Assembly (NCBI RefSeq): GCF_020497125.1
Contig: NC_059072.1
Location: 57,136,697-57,200,696, forward strand
Direction: 5' to 3'
DNA from: Mauremys mutica
Taxonomy: Eukaryota > Chordata > Testudines > Geoemydidae
Length of the DNA stretch: 64,000 bases
The notes under the pieces are model-generated. The model saw only the letters and a program-made list of their open reading frames with translations, did not search any database and was not told the origin of the DNA. Shown here in pieces: positions 10,504 to 21,381 of this stretch. Both the position numbers and the translations under genes were made by a program. Positions within the stretch are counted from its first letter, which is position 1. Every line of letters begins with the position of its first letter.

Positions 10504-13500
10504 CAGGACTGGCCTTACCATGAGGCGAACTGAGGCGGCTGCCTCAGGTGCCAGACTGTGTGGGGGTGCCACTAGGACCTAGAGTGTAGAAAATTGTGTC
10601 TGCTGCTGGTGCATGTGTATTCTCTCTGTTCTAGATGCACAGAGATGGAGGAGTCCTGGAAGGAGGGCACAAGAGACATAACAGGCAGGCAGGAGAAAAG
10701 GTGAGAGGGAATAACAGAAAGCAGCAGGAGTTACAGGGAGAGAGCAGAGGAGAAGCTTCTTATGTACCTCTCTAGCACCCCCAGGAGCCTGGACTGATTA
10801 ACACCAGCTCCTCAGAGAGCTTCCTGTTTCCTGCTGCTTCCCTGAACCCACTTGAGGAGAACAGGCAGTCAACTGCAGAAGTAGGAGCCAGTTAGGCTTT
10901 TAAGACGCTGATATCTTCCCTCACTCAGGCCCTGCTACCAGCCTGCTTATTTGTCCCCTTCAACTGAGTGTTGAGAGCCACTATAGCTGGCACAGAACAG
11001 CAGTCATGAGTGAAAGAAGAAAACGCCCCTCTGGGGCAGCATTCAGAAAAAGAAAGAAAGCAAAGGAAGCTTTTCTATCTAAGCAGGAAGGAGATCTCCT
11101 GAGACACAGACACAAATGTTCATGGTGAGCCTTCTGGCCCCTGTGAGGATGTGAGTGGTGAGGAGATGCCTGATCTTCCAGTTAGTCAGAGTGCAGGTGA
11201 CCTGGCAGCTATTATAGCATCCATATCTCCATCTCAAATGGAAGTAACCATGCACATTCCTGAAGAAAAGTGTAGATCAGAGAAGAGTGTGGTGGAGGCA
11301 CAAGAAACAGCTGCTGCTGAGTTTAGTTCCTTAAGTCTAGATGATCCAGGACTGTGGACCCACTTGAGCAGTAAGTAGCCTGAGGGACTTCCTTATACTG
11401 CATGGGCCATAGCAAGTGAAAAACTTCATGTTCCCCAAAGACAACGAAAATAGAATTTTCCATCCAACACACTACTGGCGTGAAATCCCCAATGGTGACA
11501 AAGTGGAGAAGCCATGGCTTATGTACTCAAAAACCCAGGATGCTGCATAGTGTTTTTGTTGCAAACTCTTCCAGTCTAATATTCCAGACACATTGGGTTC
11601 TACAGGAACAAAGGACTGGAAAAATCTGGCTAGAAATCTGCCATGCCATGAGAAGGCAGCAAATCACCAGAGAGCATTCCATAGGTGGAAAGAACTTGAG
11701 ATGAGACTAAGGTTAAAGGCCACCATAGATGATCAGCATCAAGAGAAGATTGCATCAGAGTCTCTTTACTGGCAAAATGTTCTGAAAAGGCTCATTGCCA
11801 TTGCCAGAATGCTTGCTACCCAAAAGCTAGCACTATGTGGCACTTTAAATCAGCTGTATGTGGAGCTGATGGCTGAATTTGATGCTGTACTCCAGGAGCA
11901 TCTAAGAAGAGTCTCCACCCAAGAAATGTACACACACCACTACTTTGGAAAAACACTTCAAAATGAGATCATATAGTTACTGGCAACAAAAGTCAAACAG
12001 AAGATTGTGGCAGATCTGAAGTCAGCAAGATATTACTCTGTTACTCTGGACTGCACACCTGACATCAGCCATATGGAACAAATGACTTTAATGGTGCGTT
12101 TTGTAACAGAACCAAATGAAACTATCCCTGCAATGGTGACTGTCAGAGAGCACTTTCTAGACTTTATTGACATTGATGATACTACAGGAGCTGGTCTGAC
12201 AAATGTACTTCTTTAAAGGCTGGATGATACAGGAATTGCAATAGCTGACATGAGAGGTCAGGGCTACGATAATGGTGCCAATATGAGAGGAAAGAACAGA
12301 GGAGTACAGACACGAATTTGAGAGTTAAACCCTTGAGCTTTTTTTGTCCCATGCACTTCTCATTCATTGAACTTGGTGGTCAGTGATGCAGCATCAGTTT
12401 CTAGTGAGGCTGCTGAATTTTTTAATGTAATTCAAAGCATCTATGTATTTTTCTCTGCATCAACTCATCAATGGAAAATTTTGAAGCAACATCTGGGAAC
12501 ATCCTCTCTGACACTGAAACCAGTGAGTGCCACATGATGGGAAAGTTGAGTGGCGGTGATAAAGCCTATCACATACCAAATTGGGAAGATAGATAATGCC
12601 ATAGTTGCCATTATGGAGGATAATGCTATGACAGGAACTGTCCATGGGAGAACAGTGGCAGAGGGAAATAGAATCATCAGAAACATACATAACTTCAAAT
12701 TTCCGTGTGGCTTAGCGTTGTGGCATGACATACTGTTTGAAATAAATATTGTAAGCAAAAGACTCCAAGGTGTTGACCTTCATATATCTGGAGCAATGGA
12801 ACAACTGGACAAAGCAAAGTCATAGCTACAGTCTTACCACTCAAACGAGGGATTTCAAAACATTCTGAAGAGTGCATAGAAGTTGGCAGAAGAGCTTCAC
12901 ACTGAAGCTATTTTCCCACCCATTCAAAAATACAAAAGTCACAGAAGAAGACATTTTGATTACGAGGCACAGGATAATCCCATCAGAGACATCAAACAAC
13001 AATTCAAAGTTGAATTCTTTAACCAGGTGCTAGATTGTGCAATACAATCAGTTGAAGAATGTTTCATGCAGCTCAAGGAACACAGCAGTATATTTGAGAT
13101 GTTGTATGATATTCCAAAACTCCTCACTATACCTGAAGAAGACCTACACCAGCAATGCAGGGCACTAGAGACAGTGTTGACACATGCGCAATATTGATGT
13201 GAGTGATTTATGTGATGAACTGAAAGCCCTTTCAAGATACATTTCAGCAGGATCAACTCAAAAGGCTGTTCTGGAATATACGTGCACAAATAAGATGACC
13301 ACCCTCTTTCCAAACGCTTTTGTTGCTCTGCTCATACTGCTAACATTCTTCCTAATGGAGAATGCAGCTTCTCCAAGCCGAAGTTAATAAAAAACACATC
13401 TACGCTCCACAATGACACAGGAGAGGCTGGTTGGTCTTGCAACCATCTCACTAGAGCATGAGATGGCTCTGACTGTGGACCTTCAGGAAGCAGTTCAAAT

Positions 13501-13816
13501 CTTTGCAACCAAGAAGGCACGGTAAGCACCACTTTGATTATTCAAACAGATAAAAATGCCAGTGTTTACTATGCAGACAAGAAAAGTTACATTTTTTATT
13601 CAGGCGTTTGAAAGTTAAGTGTTACTTAACATGTTTGAATAAGGCATTTTAAGTTGTTAGTTCTCCTTTATTGGGGTAGGTAGCAGAGCAGTACCACGAG
13701 AGGAGTAGAACAGGAAGAAGGCAGAATTGAGCCCTTTCAAAGTTTTTGCCCAAGTGAGGGTGGGCTGTCATTTGAGCTCCCTGCCTCAGGTGCCCAAAGG
13801 TTGTGGGCCAGCCCTG
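10504..13816 (+). mobile_element. hAT superfamily DNA transposon, full length but inactivated
   Basis: The 3313-bp element is bounded by inverted repeats CAGGACTGGCC (left) and CAGGGCTGGCC (right, read inward). An identical 8-bp duplication, CTAATATC, flanks it at 10496-10503 and 13817-13824. It carries a decayed plus-strand transposase (11006-13525) of the TTF zinc finger/DUF4371 type, the group that includes ZMYM1-like genes. The exact target duplication and complete ends show that this is one whole insertion and not a cellular gene. Confidence 0.93.
11006..13525 (+). pseudogene. Broken hAT transposase with TTF zinc finger and DUF4371 region
   Basis: The span starts at an ATG reading MSERRKRPSGAAFRKRKKAK, a typical start for this family, and ends in FATKKAR and TAA, about 840 codons. 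In order I see a TTF-type zinc finger (CFCCKLFQS, with a stop just before it near 11548), the basic region RAFHRWKELEMRLRLKA, the catalytic-core motif YYSVTLDCTPDISHMEQMTL, then MRGQGYDNGANMRG and CTSHSLNLVV. After these come CAIQSVEECFMQLKEHSSIF and a C-terminal hAT dimerisation remnant (FSKPKLIK, then RLVGLATISLEHE). Several in-frame stops (for example near 12214, 12318, 12342, 12535, 12548, 12823) and at least three frameshifts (near 11125, 13190, 13410) disable it. Confidence 0.88.
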
Positions 13817-13824
13817 CTAATATC

Positions 13825-14572
13825 ACTACAAGCACTGGCAACTCCTCTCCAGAGTGTCCACCTCCAGCTTTGAAGGGCCAGCCATGACATGGTCACCAAA
13901 GGCAGTACTGCTCCTAAGTGAGTCTTTCTGCTGGGAAAGAAGGGACCTCAAAGCTTAAAACACAGACGGGAAAGGGCATCCCTGGGACATCCATTGAACT
14001 GCAGAGATGAGTGCTGTTTTCAACACAGATCCTGTGAATCCACAGGATTTGTAGATGGACTCCTGCATGCACTGAAAGTCCCTCACCTTTGAAGGGATCA
14101 TCAGGCGATCAGACAACAAGGGTTCACTTTGTGGAAATAATGAATTAATTTTTCCCCTCCAGCTGTGTTTTCCATGGGATCATCAGGACCTTGAAACCAA
14201 CTATTCAGTGGAAGCATAGAACTGCAAAATACGTTCTAATATAAAATGGGGTCCTTTAGGGACTCCTAGAGTCAGTGGTGCAAAGACTGTATCACCCAAC
14301 ATATGCAACTATGGGCAGATGGACTCTCTCCAAAGAGCTCATGTTCTAATGCTAGTCATGGCACCACACGAGGAAGTTAAAATAGGAAGGGAAAGCAGGA
14401 GTAGAGGCAGATTAAGGTTACAAAAGTAAGGCCACATGATTCCTTAGTTATTATGCACATTTATTCTGACAAAACATATGTTCCCTAATGTGTACAAGAC
14501 TTCCCCCAGCTTCCTAAAAGCCCCTTCAAGAGCACAGTACTCCCTTACACCTGCTGATCTATACACTGCTGT
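13825..14572. other. Intergenic DNA, no feature recognised
   Basis: No coding potential or clear repeat is seen between the hAT transposon and the next Penelope-like insertion. Confidence 0.4.
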
Positions 14573-14919
14573 TGTAGCCATGTTGGTCCCAGGATATTAG
14601 CTACCAGAGGTGGCTCCAGGCCCCAGCACGCCGAGCGCGTGCTTGGGGCAGCATGCCGCGGGGAGCGCTCTGCCGGTCACCAGTAGCCACGGGACCAGCA
14701 GACAGCGGGACCAGCGGACCCTCCACAGGCACGCCTGCGAGAGGTCCACTGGAGCCAACTGCTGCCCTCCCAGCGACCGGCAGAGTGCCCCCCGTGGCAT
14801 GCCGCCCTGCTTGGGGCGGCGAAATGTCTAGAGCCGCCCCTGTTAGATACAAGGTGGGTGAGGTAATATCTTTTATTGGGCCAATGTCTGTTGGTGAGAG
14901 AGACAAGCTTTCAAGCTAG
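14573..14919 (-). mobile_element. Penelope-like element 3' end, split by a nested MITE
   Basis: Read on the minus strand the segment runs AGCTTGAAAGCTTGTCTC, then GTCCAATAAAAG-type sequence, ACCTCACCCACCTTGTAT, and after a break (14605-14842) CTAATATCCTGGGACCAACA and TGGCTACAACAGC. The terminal text resembles the 3' end of the Penelope-like element at 9623 (GACTAACACGGCTAC). The interruption is a hAT MITE whose removal restores GATATTAG-ATACAAGG. The outer boundary at 14573 is approximate. Confidence 0.65.
14605..14842. mobile_element. Nested GC-rich hAT MITE
   Basis: The 238-bp insert has inverted ends CAGAGGTGGCTCCAG and CAGGGGCGGCTCTAG, matching at 12 of 15 positions. The flanking 8-mers TTAGCTAC (14597-14604) and TTAGATAC (14843-14850) differ at one base, fitting an old 8-bp hAT duplication. 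It is GC-rich compared with its host sequence. The reading frames of about 60-100 codons across it on both strands are by-products of the GC content. Confidence 0.85.
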
Positions 14920-15006
14920 ACAGCACTGAAGAAGAGCTCTGTGTAAGCTCGAAAGCTTGTCTCATAACAGAAGTTGGTCCAATAAAAGATGTTTCCTCAC
15001 CCACCT
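14920..15006 (+). mobile_element. Inverted Penelope-like fragment with hammerhead-like core
   Basis: This plus-strand piece is the reverse complement of 14851-14919 along most of its length, so the two form a long hairpin with a short centre. It contains CTGAAGA at 14926-14932, a stem GAGCT/AGCTC with loop CTGTGTA, and GAAA at 14951-14954. These are the conserved pieces of a hammerhead ribozyme core (CUGANGA..GAAA), as reported in Penelope-like elements. One extra A sits between the core and stem II, so activity is doubtful. Confidence 0.55.
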
Positions 15007-17130
15007 TCTCTCTCTTCTCCTACCCCATCCTGCCAACCTTTGGCCTCTCTTCACTTGGCAACTACACGCAAGTCATCCTATGAACCCTCCTCATGCTGCT
15101 TTGACTATCAATCTCCTCCCTCAGCACAAGTTCCTTTCCCTTCCTTCCCCAACCTCCATTGCTCTCATGTCGCAGGCTCCCAGTGGGGCAGAGGCTGTCA
15201 CCATTCCTATCCCCTGCATGCCTCTACAGTGGAAAGACAGTTGGCAATGTCTCTCAGGCAGAGCTCACCCTCATGAGGTGCAAGGAGAGGCATTCCTGAT
15301 TCATGTGATGCCAAGGGGATCCACTTGGTCCTTCTCCTGTCTGTTCCCTCTCCTCCTGAGGAGGTTATCACAGAGGTTATCAGGTTCTAGTTCAGCTATA
15401 AAGCAGCAGGAGAGGAACTTGTTCCTTGGGCAAGGTTTCTGCCACCTGCTACCCTACTATGCAGGTGCCTGGATCCTGGCTTGGGGACAGAGGATCACCC
15501 CAGCAGAGCACCTCTGTCTCATGCCCCACTGATGCATCTGTGTTTGCTGCTACTGAAATTTCTGGCTTCTAACAGACTGTCCCTCACCTTTGTGATACTA
15601 TGATCCTAAACTATTCTGACATATTACCAGAAAAACAGACTAGGAAGAGAAATAGCAAATGGTCATAGCCAACAAAGTCGGAAGAAACGTTGAAGGAGCA
15701 TCATTCCATAAGTATGCCATTGGCTGTGGCACCTGTAAGAAATTTGTTAAAGTGGCACATGCAAAAAGTAAGAAAAATCCACTGCACACTAATTTTCTTC
15801 CCCCCCCATCTTAAATCTGTCATAATTAAAAAAAGAACGTATGCCTGAACAGTTAGCAATGGTTTGGTTGTGTTCATTTTATAAATTTCACTTGATTTCA
15901 CAGAATTTTTATGAGTGATCTGCTTCTTTATTTAGGATAATATTCTAGAAGCAATGATGCAGATCAGTTTGTTTTGGCTTTGGCTTGCAGTTCAAATATG
16001 ACTCAGTTCTTGCAGTTTAAATAGGACCCATAAAATTGTTTATATTAGTGATTCCAAGCAATACCTCTGATGCATCCTGGGAATTATATTTAAAGCACAA
16101 TTTAAATGGTAAAATGATATTACTGAGAAAAAAGACTTAAGAAAAGCATAGTAATTATATTTGGCTGTTTTATGGATGGAATATAATGTGATCAGTAAAT
16201 TATTATGGTTTGCAGTAATTAATGTTTTATGTTATTTAAATGATTCACTAACGTTGGTAGAACATAGGGTGCACATTTTTTATTTATATTAGACTATTTT
16301 TACTTAGTTAACATTTTACAGAAGGTGTAAATGCTGGGAATAAGAAAATACTAATAAACATTGATCTGTAGAGTTTTAGTATGTTGGCATTTATGTTTTA
16401 AAAAGTGAAGGAGTATCTATATCTGGGATTTTCACAAGCACCTAAGTGAGTTAGGTGCCCAAATTCCACAGATGCAATGGAAATTGTGCATCTAATTTCC
16501 TTGGGCTGTGTAAAAAAATCCCAATCTATAAAGTACAATTTTCTTGGCAACTTTTTTCCAGGTTACTCTGCATTGAATGGATCATATTCCAATCATATAT
16601 TTAGATTTTTAGAGTGGCTATTCTAGATTTACACTGGTTAACTGAGATCAGAATCTAACCCGCTACAAGTCTGATGCAAAGCCCATTGGAATTAATGGAA
16701 AGACTCCCACTGACTTCAGTGGGCATTGTGCAGCACCTCTGGTCGTAAACCCATTGTGCACCCCACATAAGAGTGACTAGGAGCAATGGGAAGCTGACCA
16801 CCCAGGCTTGCGACACAAGCAATTCTATGACACATTTCTATTATAAACTAATATTTATCCCTATTACTGTCAGAGTTTCTTCCTGTAAATATTGAGTTCA
16901 ACCTTAATTCAAAGGCTCTACTTTTGAAGCAAGACTTAAAGTCTATGAGTGTATGAGATGGAGATTTTGGAGAAAACAGGAATATTTACTGCACCATAAA
17001 ATATGCAATATTCTCTGTCCATTGTTACACTGGGCTACTTTTCCTAATAACACAGAGAACCTCTTTCTATTGTCTAGGCAGTTTCAACTCTTTCCACTAA
17101 GTTGAAATTTGTGAACTGAGTATGAAAACT
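15007..17130. other. Intergenic DNA, nothing firm
   Basis: Positions 15007-15530 are pyrimidine-rich and contain a 191-codon open frame that starts inside the Penelope fragment and has no recognisable domain. Around 16620-16740 lie decayed pieces of old amniote repeats (TTACACTGGTTAACTGAG and CCCACTGACTTCAGTGGG). No gene is supported. Confidence 0.4.
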
Positions 17131-17135
17131 TCTCT

Positions 17136-17184
17136 CTCACCAACAGAAGTTGGTCCAATAAAAGATATTACCTCACTCACTTTA
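17136..17184 (+). mobile_element. Penelope-like 3' fragment
   Basis: The piece ACCAACAGAAGTTGGTCC followed by AATAAAAGATATTACCTC is nearly the same as 14968-15003. It runs into a CA microsatellite at its 3' side. Confidence 0.6.
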
Positions 17185-17185
17185 T

Positions 17186-17209
17186 CACACACACACACAC
17201 ACACACACA
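17186..17209. repeat. (CA)n microsatellite
   Basis: An uninterrupted CA dinucleotide run of about 24 bp lies between a Penelope fragment and an LTR. Another short CA run follows the LTR at 17899-17909, so the LTR probably inserted into the microsatellite. Confidence 0.85.
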
Positions 17210-17899
17210 GTGACAAAGTTCCTCCTCTACCTTGGTGGGTCCTGCACTTATTGGCAGATTTGCTTGCCCCACAGATTCACCATGTGGGTTGGGAAACAGC
17301 CCAGAGACCTTCCCCTCTGGTAGAAACCACAGTCCAGGTCAATTCCTTCTGTGTTTGATCAGGAGTTGGGAGGTTTGGGGGGAACCTGGGCCCGCCCTCT
17401 ACTCTGGGTTCCAACCCAGGGCCCTGTGGACTACAGCTGTCTAGAGTGCTGCCTGGTACAGCTGCGCGACAGCTACAACTCCGTGGGCTACTTCCCCATG
17501 GCCTCCTCCCAACACCTTCTTTAGCCTTACCACAGGACCTTTCTCCTGGTGCCTGATAATGCTTGCACTCCTCAGTCTTCCAGGAATATGTCTTCTCACT
17601 CTCAGCTCCTCGTACCTCTTGCTCCCAGCTCCTCACATGCACACCATAATCTGAAGTGAGGTCCTTTTTAAACTCAGGTGCCCTGATTAGCTAACCTGTC
17701 CTAATTGATTCTAGCAGTTTCTTAATTGGCTCCAGGTGTCTTAATTATCCTGCCTGTCTTAATTGGTTCTAGCAGGTTCCTGATTACTCTAGTGCAGCCC
17801 CTGCTCTGGTCACTCAGGGAACAGAAAACTACTCATCCAGTGACCAGTATATTTGCCCTCTAACAGACTCCTGTACCCCACTGGCCTGGGTCCGTCACA
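17209..17899 (-). mobile_element. Solo LTR (minus orientation)
   Basis: This sequence is the reverse complement, with divergence, of the LTR at 61622-62263. Shared text includes GACCCACCAAGG/AGTAGAGG, GGCCCTGGGTTGGAACCC and GCACTAGAGTAATCAGGAAC. Its right end GTCCGTCACA matches the 5' end TGTGACAGAC of the other copy. CA repeat on both sides fits a target duplication within the microsatellite. It has no coding content; the 121-codon minus frame at 17277-17642 lies wholly inside it. Confidence 0.8.
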
Positions 17900-20131
17900 A
17901 CACACACACCCAAAGCTATACACATAGATACCATGTTGCTTTAGAGCTTTGGTACTATACATATATTTGGGACGCACAGTTCAACTTCTATGAATCTAAC
18001 CTCTGGACTGAAGATAAACATTTCACTTTGAGGCTCAATTTGTCTCACATAGAAGTGTTTAACACCAGCACTGAGTGAAGAGAAATCTTCCTTTCTCCCT
18101 GCTATCGCCCAGGGTGAATTTATAGATGCCAGAAATTTCCAGTTAAAGAGTTTAGTTTTCAACAGTTTACAATGCAGCTATTCGTTGCCAATTTGTTTCA
18201 TCACAGAATTGAATCCAGTGTAACTGAAGACTTTTCTGCCTTTGTATCTGCAGATCTATTAACTTTGGGCAATTACTTTGCAAACAGGTGACAATTCTTT
18301 TATGGGAGTTATTGAATTCTAATGCTGAAAACAGTGCACCAATAATGAAAGGTCAGTAAAAGAACACAACAGATCAGCTTCACTCTGACTGTTCCTGTGA
18401 GATGGCTAAGAAGTACTTCAAATGAATTATTTGTTAAGGAAAATAAATGTTTGATATTACCTGACATTCTTTAGGTCTGGAATTCTTGGAGACAATTTTC
18501 AGTGGTATTTAAATTTTCTGTTTGGGGGAAAATTAGAAACATGAACTACTAATTGATGGGTCAATTTAGCTGGGGGTATTATTGAGATGTGGAATTTAAT
18601 GACCTTTACAAGAACTCCCAACTAATTAACAACCTGGAACACTGATAGATTAGAAAATGCTCACTCAACCCATTCTCATTTTTTATTCATTCAGCTTTGT
18701 TCAACTGAATAACTTCTGCTCCTCAAATACATATAGTATTGACTGGCTGTCTAAGGATTTGATAACATGGTTCATTTTGACAAAAAAACTATTATGGTAT
18801 GTCTTGGCTATATTTGACCTAGATGTTGGCAAAGTGCAGGTTGTTCAATGAGATGGTAAAAAACAACAACCCAAGACAAAACATAAGACACACCATTCCA
18901 AGGGCGGGTTTGCAATGAATGGAGAGATGTGTTTTCCATCATTCACATTCTTAGTTCTGAAGTACAAGTTGGGATGAAGTGTAAATGTTATTGTGCCTCG
19001 AAGAAGTGAAAAAAAAATGAAGAGAATTTTTCCTTATGATCTTACCTTTGTCTTAGGGCCAAACCTGATCTCTGTGCATAACCCAAGCCAGACTACGTGC
19101 AGAGAAAGTACATTGGAGGTTAGGGGGAACAGAATTCCAGCCCACGGAGAGGGCATAGAAAACCCTTCTAGCCCTTTGTGGCTGCTATTACAGCTCCAGG
19201 GAGGGAGTAATGCTCCAAGCCTGATACTTAAGCCTCACAAAGGGTGTTAAGCTAATGGATTCATGTAGTTGTGGACCAACTGGATAGACTCCCCCCTCCC
19301 ACCCACTTCCCCTGCATGACTCTTAAATCTCCTATCTCTGAGTCCTATGCATCTCCTGCCCCTTCTGTGTGCTAGTGTCACAGTGTTCATTCAGGGCTTT
19401 TTGCAGCCTTTACTTGAGCTAGAGGATTTTGCCCTCAAGCAATATGTTAACTCTTTTTTTTACTCTGCACAACAAAAAAACAAATGGTCTGACCTCTGTG
19501 TATTTCTAACACACATTTTATAATGAACTCACAGCATAATCCCCAAACAGTAACACCGTCTGTCAAATCTGCCCTTGGATACAGGCACACAACTGCCATT
19601 GAAATCAACAGGAGATGTGCCTGTGTATCTGAGAGCAAAACATGACCCCTTGACAATTATTAGCAGACAGGAAAACAGTGCATAAAACAGCCTCTTTTTA
19701 AGGAGCTAACATGCTTCTTCAAGAACATTGATTGTAGCTTGTCAGAAACTGTGGATAAAACAGAAAATCCCTTGAGTAGCTATTATTTATGGACAAGATC
19801 TTGAAGAGGAAAAAGATTTACTTAGTTTGAAAACCTTCATAGCTTTAATGGTCCACTGTAGAATGTTGCACTGGTCCTTTTTTTCCTGAATATTTTTAGA
19901 TGTTTATTTTATTTGTATTATTTGTATTCTCCCCCCACCCCTCTTATGTAGCACAAAACAGTTTTGGTCATGTTCCCTCTTTTGTTTATTGACACATCAG
20001 TAGTGAAAATAGAGTTTATTAAAGAAAGTTTCCTCTGATGGCTGGATGACTGCCCTTGCATCAACAAAGATACATTCATTGGGAGAATCATCACACGTTA
20101 TTTTTTATTACAAAAATATCAAAATCATCCA
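17900..20131. other. Intergenic DNA downstream of NELL2
   Basis: No exon or clear mobile element is recognised. Short frames are chance. Confidence 0.4.
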
Positions 20132-20262
20132 AGGGTGCTGGAACAATTTGTATAGTGGGGGTGCTGAGACCCATTGAACCAAACTGTAAACCCTGTATAT
20201 AATGGAAACCACTTCAAGCCAGGGGTGTGGCAGCAACGCCAGCACTTCTAGTTCCAGCACCT
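20132..20262. mobile_element. MITE with AGGTGCTGGAAC ends
   Basis: The roughly 131-bp element has inverted ends AGGGTGCTGGAAC and AGGTGCTGGAAC. It shares the internal text AAACTGTAAACCCTGTATAT and AATGGAAACCACTTCAAGCC with a second copy at 45762-45894. The target duplication is not clear. Confidence 0.7.
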
Positions 20263-20436
20263 ATGAAATCACCAAAGTTGTGGTGTTTAACAACAACAAA
20301 AATAGGGCTTCGAATCTGAAGAGAATTTCCCACAAGTTAGAACAGCGTTAAAGGTGGTCAAATGTTGCATCTAACCTGCTTGGCAGTATCCTATCAACAT
20401 TTAGAATTTGATCCTTCAAACCTTTATGCACATGAA

Positions 20437-20520
20437 TAGTCCTATCAAACTCAATGGGACCACTGACAGGAGTAAACTTACTCACATGCATAAGCATTTG
20501 CAAGATCAATCCCTTAAAGA
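20437..20520. repeat. Copy of ancient palindromic repeat
   Basis: It contains AAACTCAATGGGACCACTG, then AGTAAACTTACTCACATGC and GCATTTGCAAGATCAATCCC. The same motif order recurs at 5225, 50340 and 54008. Confidence 0.45.
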
Positions 20521-20664
20521 CTAGCACAAATATGAAATAATGTCACAACTTTGTGCCGGATAGAAACATCTATATACAACCCTACTCACAAAGGAGAAAC
20601 AGTCATCTATAATATATAAAAATATCACCTGTACCAGTGAAGGAGACTCAAAGCCAGAAATATT

Positions 20665-21381
20665 ATAAGGTAAGAGAAATATTTATTTTAATTTTGCACA
20701 AGAACGAGCTTATACTGAACAAATTCAATCAAGAAATAATAAGTGCAGTAAAACAAGGAAATATAGATGACTTTCCCCATCAGAAAACGTTAAGTAGCCA
20801 TGCCGGTGCATCACTTTTTTTTACAATAACATATCTTTTTTCAGAGCATGTACTGTACATAACACATCTTAGCTGCTATATTCTTTATTCCTGAAGACAT
20901 CCTCCCTTTATTCAAATTTCTGCTAGAGTCTGCAGTGAGCAATCAAACAAAATTTGTGCAGATTCAAATATTATTAGGTAAAAATCTCTGTGCCTATTGA
21001 AGTGTTGGACTTTCAAAGCTTCAGTAGGCTCAATGACCACTTCTATTTGTCTCTCGATCTTGACATCGTTAGGTACAATGTTACAAGGTGTCACTTTACC
21101 ACTAACCTAATATTCTGCATAATGATGCCAGACACATAAATAGCCAGAAGTTGAGCCTGACCTCAAAGAAAGGTTTACACATCTGAGCTTTTCTCCAGTT
21201 CCATAGATTTCATTCTGACTCAGGTAATTGAAAGCTCGCTCAATTCAGAACATTTCTGCACTTTAGATGGACAAAACTGATGTGATTTCAGTTTTGGCTT
21301 TATACAATTTTTGGTCTAAAGGTCTTTTTGTGAATGAAAATTCTGTAACCAGAAACTGCTTGTGAGACATGGTTGTTAGCT
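20665..21381 (-). other. NELL2: NELL2 3'UTR (about 0.7 kb)
   Basis: On the minus strand the sequence after the NELL2 stop has no further coding potential. It reaches an AATAAA hexamer, seen as TTTATT on the plus strand at 20682-20687, inside AAAATAAATATTTCTC. The block just before this hexamer (about 20685-20870 in this window) resembles the distal NELL2 3'UTR of mammals as I remember it; this was not checked. Two other AATAAA copies (plus-strand TTTATT at 20884-20889 and 20907-20912) could give a shorter form of about 0.5 kb. The exact cleavage site is inferred, 15-25 nt beyond the hexamer. Confidence 0.75.
20682..20687 (-). terminator. Distal poly(A) signal AATAAA of NELL2
   Basis: This is a canonical AATAAA on the minus strand, 695 nt after the stop codon. 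Proximal AATAAA copies lie at 20884-20889 and 20907-20912, so alternative polyadenylation is possible. I prefer the distal one because the stretch between seems conserved, but only transcript data could settle it. Confidence 0.6.

Noticed and set aside
11151..13387. Series of open frames that could look like a ZMYM1-like gene
   Set aside because: They are bounded by inverted repeats and an 8-bp duplication and are broken by many stops, so this is a dead hAT transposase.
14601..14919. GC-rich overlapping frames on both strands, possible CpG island promoter
   Set aside because: The GC-rich block is exactly the 238-bp hAT MITE with inverted ends and duplicated flanks; no gene starts nearby.
14957..15532. 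191-codon plus-strand frame
   Set aside because: It starts within the Penelope 3' fragment, is pyrimidine-rich, and shows no domain or splice logic.
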